In this document: piece after piece, positions 61,301 to 64,000 of the stretch
Position numbering within the stretch: the stretch's first letter is position 1
Layout: each line of letters opens with the position of its first letter
DNA from: Charina bottae
Taxonomy: Eukaryota; Chordata; Lepidosauria; Squamata; Charinaidae
Length of the DNA stretch: 64,000 bases
Assembly: GCA_023362775.1 (NCBI GenBank)
Contig: JALMGJ010000002.1
Span: forward strand, 32,393,414-32,457,413
Direction: 5' to 3'
Translations under genes and position numbers: made by a program
The notes under the pieces: model-generated
Databases searched by the model: none
What the model was told of the DNA's origin: nothing
The model's input: the letters and a program-made list of their open reading frames with translations, nothing else

Positions 61301-61410
61301 ATGTACAGAAAGTTGTTCGAAAGGATACACCAAGCTCATGAGAGTGGGAGCCCCTGTTTGCTGCTACGACTGTTCTCTGTGCATGGAAGGAACAATCTCT
61401 GTGCAAGAAG
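52871..61410 (+). CDS. Vomeronasal type-2 receptor gene B, exons 1-5 (3' end outside window)
   Basis: A paralogue of gene A in the same orientation, about 50.4 kb downstream. Exons: 52871-53091, 54481-54769, 55829-56665, 60439-60666, 61284-61410. GT/AG sites and phases (2, 0, 0, 0, 1) match gene A, and exons 2-5 have identical lengths. No stop or shift is seen in 1,702 coding nt. It covers the signal peptide, the whole ligand-binding domain and the start of the cysteine-rich linker. The seven-helix exon, 627 bp after exon 5 in gene A, is not found by 64,000; intron 5 here holds an L1. The gene could be complete beyond the edge or could have lost its last exon. Confidence 0.85.
53092..54480 (+). 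other. V2R B intron 1
   Basis: Aligns with gene A intron 1, including the old LINE tail at about 53,752-53,955. A short local duplication (ATAAATATTCTGCAAC at about 53,581 and 53,652) is specific to B. Confidence 0.55.
54481..54769 (+). CDS. V2R B exon 2
   Basis: 289 nt. [20 protein letters not shown] to [11 protein letters not shown], acceptor GTTGCAG|T, donor CAG|GTACGA. Reading through the donor is possible for about 50 codons, but the paralogue supports splicing here. Confidence 0.88.
54770..55828 (+). other. V2R B intron 2
   Basis: Aligns with intron 2 of A. It lacks the hAT element, showing the empty site CTCTAGTC near 55,040. (TG)n lies at 55,352-55,379 and the conserved open segment at 55,392-55,566. 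Confidence 0.6.
55392..55566 (+). other. conserved intronic open segment (partner of 6,117-6,289)
   Basis: Same frame and stop (TAG at 55,564-55,566) as in gene A. Changes are clustered near its 3' end (CETQ, KVPHC). Origin unknown. Confidence 0.35.
55829..56665 (+). CDS. V2R B exon 3
   Basis: 837 nt without a stop, acceptor CTTAG|ATC, donor GGCAG|GTGAGA. WTWIGLLSQDNERGGNFKRT matches A. It ends GDHQTRQMVQPWQ. The frame stays open for ~40 codons past the donor. Confidence 0.9.
56666..57392 (+). other. V2R B intron 3, left part
   Basis: Aligns with A on both sides of the 7.2-kb Gypsy/PLE block, so B preserves the empty site near 56,930-57,008. No gene. Confidence 0.6.
57393..57893 (-). mobile_element. 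tRNA-derived SINE with L2-like 3' tail, B-specific
   Basis: The minus strand begins with a tRNA-like head (GCAGTGGCTCAGCGGGTTAA, B-box GTTTGAATCCCCGC). It ends in the L2-type hairpin (CCGCCCAGAGTCCTCCGTTA) and (AAATA)n. Gene A at about 15,258 has no insertion. The shared tail suggests L2 mobilised it. Confidence 0.75.
57984..58115 (+). mobile_element. truncated tRNA-derived SINE, B-specific
   Basis: Head GTGTGGTGGCTCAGCAGG and body to AGCTCTTGCCAAGCTAA. The 3' half and BovB-like tail are missing. Same family as 59,743-60,075. Absent from A at about 15,355. Confidence 0.7.
58238..58468 (-). mobile_element. Sauria-type SINE, shared with gene A
   Basis: Counterpart of 15,425-15,656, preceded by a longer TG-rich tract (58,194-58,236). 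A short duplication CCTTAATGGTTAAGGCTTAACC lies near its head. Confidence 0.65.
58536..58768 (+). mobile_element. L2-type 3' end, B-specific
   Basis: GTAAACCGCCCAGAGTCCCC, then GGGGGGAGACGGGCGGTGAT and an AATTTAAAATTA-like tail. A has no insertion at the matching site (about 15,725). Confidence 0.6.
58769..59728 (+). other. V2R B intron 3, conserved non-coding stretch
   Basis: Aligns with A 15,725-16,668. No shared reading frame and no RNA recognised. Confidence 0.6.
59743..60075 (+). mobile_element. tRNA-derived SINE with BovB-like tail, B-specific
   Basis: Flanked by an exact 14-bp duplication CATGCAGTTTCTCA (59729-59742 and 60076-60089). Gene A has the empty site at about 16,670. Head GGCATGGTGGCTCAGCGGG, intact B-box GGTTCGAATCC, tail AGAGTCGGACACGACTGCAC as in BovB 3' ends. 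Full length, so probably the youngest SINE here. Confidence 0.88.
60090..60438 (+). other. V2R B intron 3, right end
   Basis: Non-coding and undisturbed. It contains the single-copy targets that in A were duplicated by the half-L1 (about 60,215) and by the L1 (about 60,310). Confidence 0.7.
60439..60666 (+). CDS. V2R B exon 4
   Basis: 228 nt. [20 protein letters not shown] to [14 protein letters not shown], acceptor TTTGCAG|CTT, donor AAG|GTAGCT. Confidence 0.9.
60667..61283 (+). other. V2R B intron 4
   Basis: 617 bp aligned with A intron 4. No repeat recognised. Confidence 0.6.
61284..61410 (+). CDS. V2R B exon 5: cysteine-rich linker
   Basis: 127 nt, [20 protein letters not shown] to CCYDCSLCMEGTISVQE, all cysteines as in A. 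Donor GAAG|GTACGT. Confidence 0.9.
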
Positions 61411-61781
61411 GTACGTGGCCTTGGAGAAAAGAGAGACATTGAGGATGCAATCAAAATTCTTTCGTGCTTTTCTGGGCAACATTTGTTAAATATGTTTTCT
61501 TTCCTGTTAGTTGTATACCTAATGACCAACATCGTTTTTATAATTCCAGGAAGCAAGAAAAATTGAATTTCTTGAAGGGGTCCAAAAACATTTCAAGGAT
61601 TGGATACTATGACCCCAAGTTGCATGGTGATTTGGCCATTAACATAAATAATGGAAGGTAGCCGAAATCTCTCGAGTTGTTGTCTTCTTGCCTGCTTTCA
61701 GGAAAGAAGACAAGTCTTGTGAGAGGAGATGGTCTCATTGGTCTTCAGCCTTTAAAACAAGTGATGATTATTTCTAATTAA
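61411..61781 (+). other. V2R B intron 5, left part
   Basis: Similar to A intron 5 up to about 61,600, then unrelated. The expected exon 6 is not present before the L1. Confidence 0.6.
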
Positions 61782-61844
61782 TGTTTTTTTAAAAAAATAT
61801 AAATTTTATTATACATAATACATTACATAAAAAATACAATGTCT

Positions 61845-61955
61845 GACATGACATGTCATGTCATGTCATGTCATGTCATGTCATGTCATGTCATGTCATG
61901 TCATGTCATGTCATGTCATGACATGACATGACATGACATGACATGACATGACATA
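61845..61955. repeat. inverted pentamer array (TCATG)n / (ACATG)n
   Basis: About 15 TCATG units followed directly by about 7 units of the reverse complement (CATGA), making a perfect head-to-head palindrome around position 61,920. Confidence 0.9.
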
Positions 61956-62087
61956 ACATACATAACATAACATCATAACAACATTCACATAACATAACTT
62001 AACATAGCATAACCTAACACTTTCAAAGCAAATATAATTAACAAACTTTCCATACTCCTCCCTTTCTAATTTAACTTCCCGTCCCTC

Positions 62088-62254
62088 TTCTCTTCTCTTC
62101 TCTTCTCTTCTCTTCTCTTCTCTTCTCTTCTCTTCTCTTCTCTTCTCTTCTCTTCTCTTCTCTTCTCTTCTCTTCTCCTCTCCTCTCCTCTCCTCTCCTC
62201 TCCTCTCCTCTCCTCTCCTCTCCTCTCCTCTCCTCTCCTCTCCTCTCCTCTCCT
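62088..62254. repeat. polypyrimidine array (TCTTC)n changing to (TCTCC)n
   Basis: About 17 units of TCTTC then about 16 of TCTCC: one strand is entirely pyrimidine for ~165 bp. Long arginine/glutamate frames on the reverse strand are artefacts. Confidence 0.95.
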
Positions 62255-62443
62255 CCTTTCTCTCTTTGCCTCCTCTTCCACATCTAACCTTCTTTATCTC
62301 CACTTCCTTTCCCCATCTACTCTAGCTTTCCCCTCGCCTGCTTCACTATCTACCTAAATTAAAAAAAAGGACTTCCTCCTTCCCATCCATCATTTCCCTT
62401 ACATAATTATAAACAGAAATAATCTCTATCTTATTTACATTAT

Positions 62444-62923
62444 TTACATCAATTTCCCAGTTGGATTTTTTGTCTTTTCAATAAATTTTAAAAAAGGACT
62501 CCAACCCAAATTAAATTCTTCCATATTCTTATCGTTTAGCTGATCAGACAATTTCACCATCTGCATCAAGTCCATCACTTTTATAGTCCATTCTTCAATC
62601 GTAGGTATATAATCTTCTTTCCAGTGCTTGGCGTATATAGTTCTAGCAGCAATTATTAAATAAAATAATAATTTTCCGTACTTCTTGTGTAAGTCCGATC
62701 TTATAAATCCCAATAGATAGAATTCTGGCTCTTTGTTAATGTCCTCTTGTATAATTTTACATATAGTCTCATGTATTTTATCCCAGTAATTTTTTGATTT
62801 TCGACAAGTCCACCATAAATGAAAAAAGGTACCAACTTCTTTTTTACATTCCCAACATTTGTTAGGTATAGCGGTATTCATTTTAGACAATGTATTTGGT
62901 GTGAGATACCATCTGTACATCAT
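62444..62923 (-). pseudogene. L1 ORF2 C-terminus
   Basis: 159 codons with the motif [18 protein letters not shown] and [21 protein letters not shown]. It is shifted relative to the upstream part at an A-rich run (62,925-62,935). Confidence 0.85.
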
Positions 62924-62964
62924 TTTTTAAAAAAATTCTTTCATATTGTAATTAAGAGTAAAAT

Positions 62965-63603
62965 TTAAACTTTAAACCACATTTTCTCCCATTTTTCAAT
63001 TTGAATACTATGGCCCACATTTTCTTCCCATTTAATTATACAATTCTTTTTAGGTAAATTAGACATTTTATTTTGTACTAAAATTTTATAAATTTTTGCA
63101 ATCAGATGTTCATCCTCCCTCCATAATACATTGTCCCAACTTACTGAATGTCTTTTAAAATTAATTTTTTTAGAATCAATCTTGTATTGTTCTTTTAATT
63201 GTAAATAGGTATACCAATTACAAGTGTGGCCTTCCTTTTCTAAATCATCTCTTGTTTTAAGTTTATGATTTGTGCCATCAAATAATACTATATCCTTGTA
63301 TTTTAACCATTTACACAAACTCACATTTCCTTGCAACACAAAAGCCTCTTGTGGAGAGATCCACAGTGGTAAATTTGGTAATATCATATTTTTATATTTT
63401 TCCCAAGTTTTTAGGATGGATTTTCTAGTTGGATGGTGATTAAATGCCATATTTGCTTTCGTTTTGTTGTAACAGAGATACCCATGCCACCCAAATCTAA
63501 GATCGTGACCTTCTAAATTTAGTAATTTTTTATTTTCTAATTTGATCCAATCTCTCAGCCTAATGAGAAAGCATGACTCATAGTATAATTTGAAATTTGG
63601 CAA
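62965..63603 (-). pseudogene. L1 ORF2 region between RT and cysteine motif
   Basis: 212 codons: MPNFKLYYESCFLIRLRDWI, LLNLEGHDLRFGWHGYLCYN, ILKTWEKYKNMILP. Continues upstream in other frames towards the RT, past 63,900. Confidence 0.8.
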
Positions 63604-64000
63604 TCCAAAACCTCCATTTTCTTTGATGTCCTGTAAAAATTTATATTTAATTCTGGGTTTTTTCCCTTGTCAAATAAATTTGGATAGATCTTTTTGCCAA
63701 TTTTGAAATGTTTTATCTGTAATTATAATTGGTATTGTTTGAAATAGGAATAAGATTCTTGGAAGGATGTTCATTTTAATTGTAGAAATTCTTCCTAGGA
63801 AAGATATCTGGAGTTTTGCCCAATTTTGTAGATCTTGTTTTATTTCATTCCATATTTTTGTGTAATTATTTTTGAATAGATCTGAATTTTTTGACGTAAT
63901 TTCTACTCCTAAATATCTTATTTTTTTTTGTTTTTAAAACCCGTGACCAATTCCATAGTTCGTATATTATTTAGAGGCATATTTAAATTTATCATTTTTG

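Larger units (their letters stand above)
61782..64000 (-). mobile_element. antisense L1 LINE in V2R B intron 5, running off the window
   Basis: 3' end at about 61,782 (poly-A side), AT-rich 3' UTR with two simple arrays, then the ORF2 C-terminus (62,444-63,700), with RT-proximal sequence to 64,000. Closely related to the L1 at 20,936-22,160 ([16 protein letters not shown] motifs). Confidence 0.85.

Noticed and set aside
61911..62303. Long reverse frames rich in RREEKRREE
   Set aside because: Translation of the TCTTC/TCTCC array; no coding signal outside the repeat.

Overview
The window is genomic DNA from a vertebrate, most likely a squamate reptile (lizard or snake). It holds two tandem type-2 vomeronasal receptor (V2R) genes on the + strand in a very dense bed of transposable elements. 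The call rests on closely related tandem V2R copies together with BovB LINEs, a Sauria-type SINE, tRNA-derived SINEs with BovB-like tails, L2, L1, chromoviral Ty3/Gypsy elements and several families of Penelope-like elements (PLEs). I cannot narrow the species from sequence alone.

Layout. 1-1,079: L2 endonuclease fragment joined to a PLE fragment. 2,460-24,778: V2R gene A, six exons. Splice sites, phases and reading frame agree across all six, giving 869 codons including the stop, so it looks intact. Its third intron is 14.9 kb because of a nested Gypsy/PLE block (7.67-14.85 kb), a half-L1 element that was itself hit by Gypsy and PLE copies (16.8-20.8 kb), and a truncated L1 (20.9-22.2 kb). 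24.8-26.5 kb: 3' flank with a short palindromic PLE. 26.5-52.25 kb: one antisense L1 repeatedly interrupted by other elements: L2 copies, a nearly intact BovB, PLEs of two families, a half-L1 that in turn carries a BovB piece, a complete Gypsy element with LTRs and target-site duplication, a near full-length L2 and a SINE, and a second half-L1. 52,871-61,410: V2R gene B, exons 1-5, intact as far as seen. The 7TM exon is not in the window; intron 5 is occupied by an antisense L1 that runs off the right edge.

How the pieces relate. Genes A and B are paralogues. Exons 2-5 have identical lengths, and non-coding similarity covers the 5' flank and all introns compared. Many insertions in one copy have a visible empty site in the other, so relative ages can be read directly. 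Shared insertions (an old LINE tail in intron 1, a Sauria SINE and a (TG)n repeat) predate the duplication. The hAT element, the half-L1, the L1 and the Gypsy/PLE block are specific to A. Three SINEs and an L2-type tail are specific to B.

Most interesting signals. (1) Terminal repeats of three different PLE families share the same hammerhead-ribozyme-like design: a CUGAAGA core, one extra base, a 5-7 bp stem II, GAAA, and a loopless 2-bp stem III. (2) PLE copies of all three families are inserted as head-to-head palindromes with 12-16 bp target-site duplications; the largest has arms of about 430 bp that look nearly identical. (3) Three copies of a non-autonomous L1-derived element carry a 5' UTR, a short ORF and a 3' tail but no ORF2.
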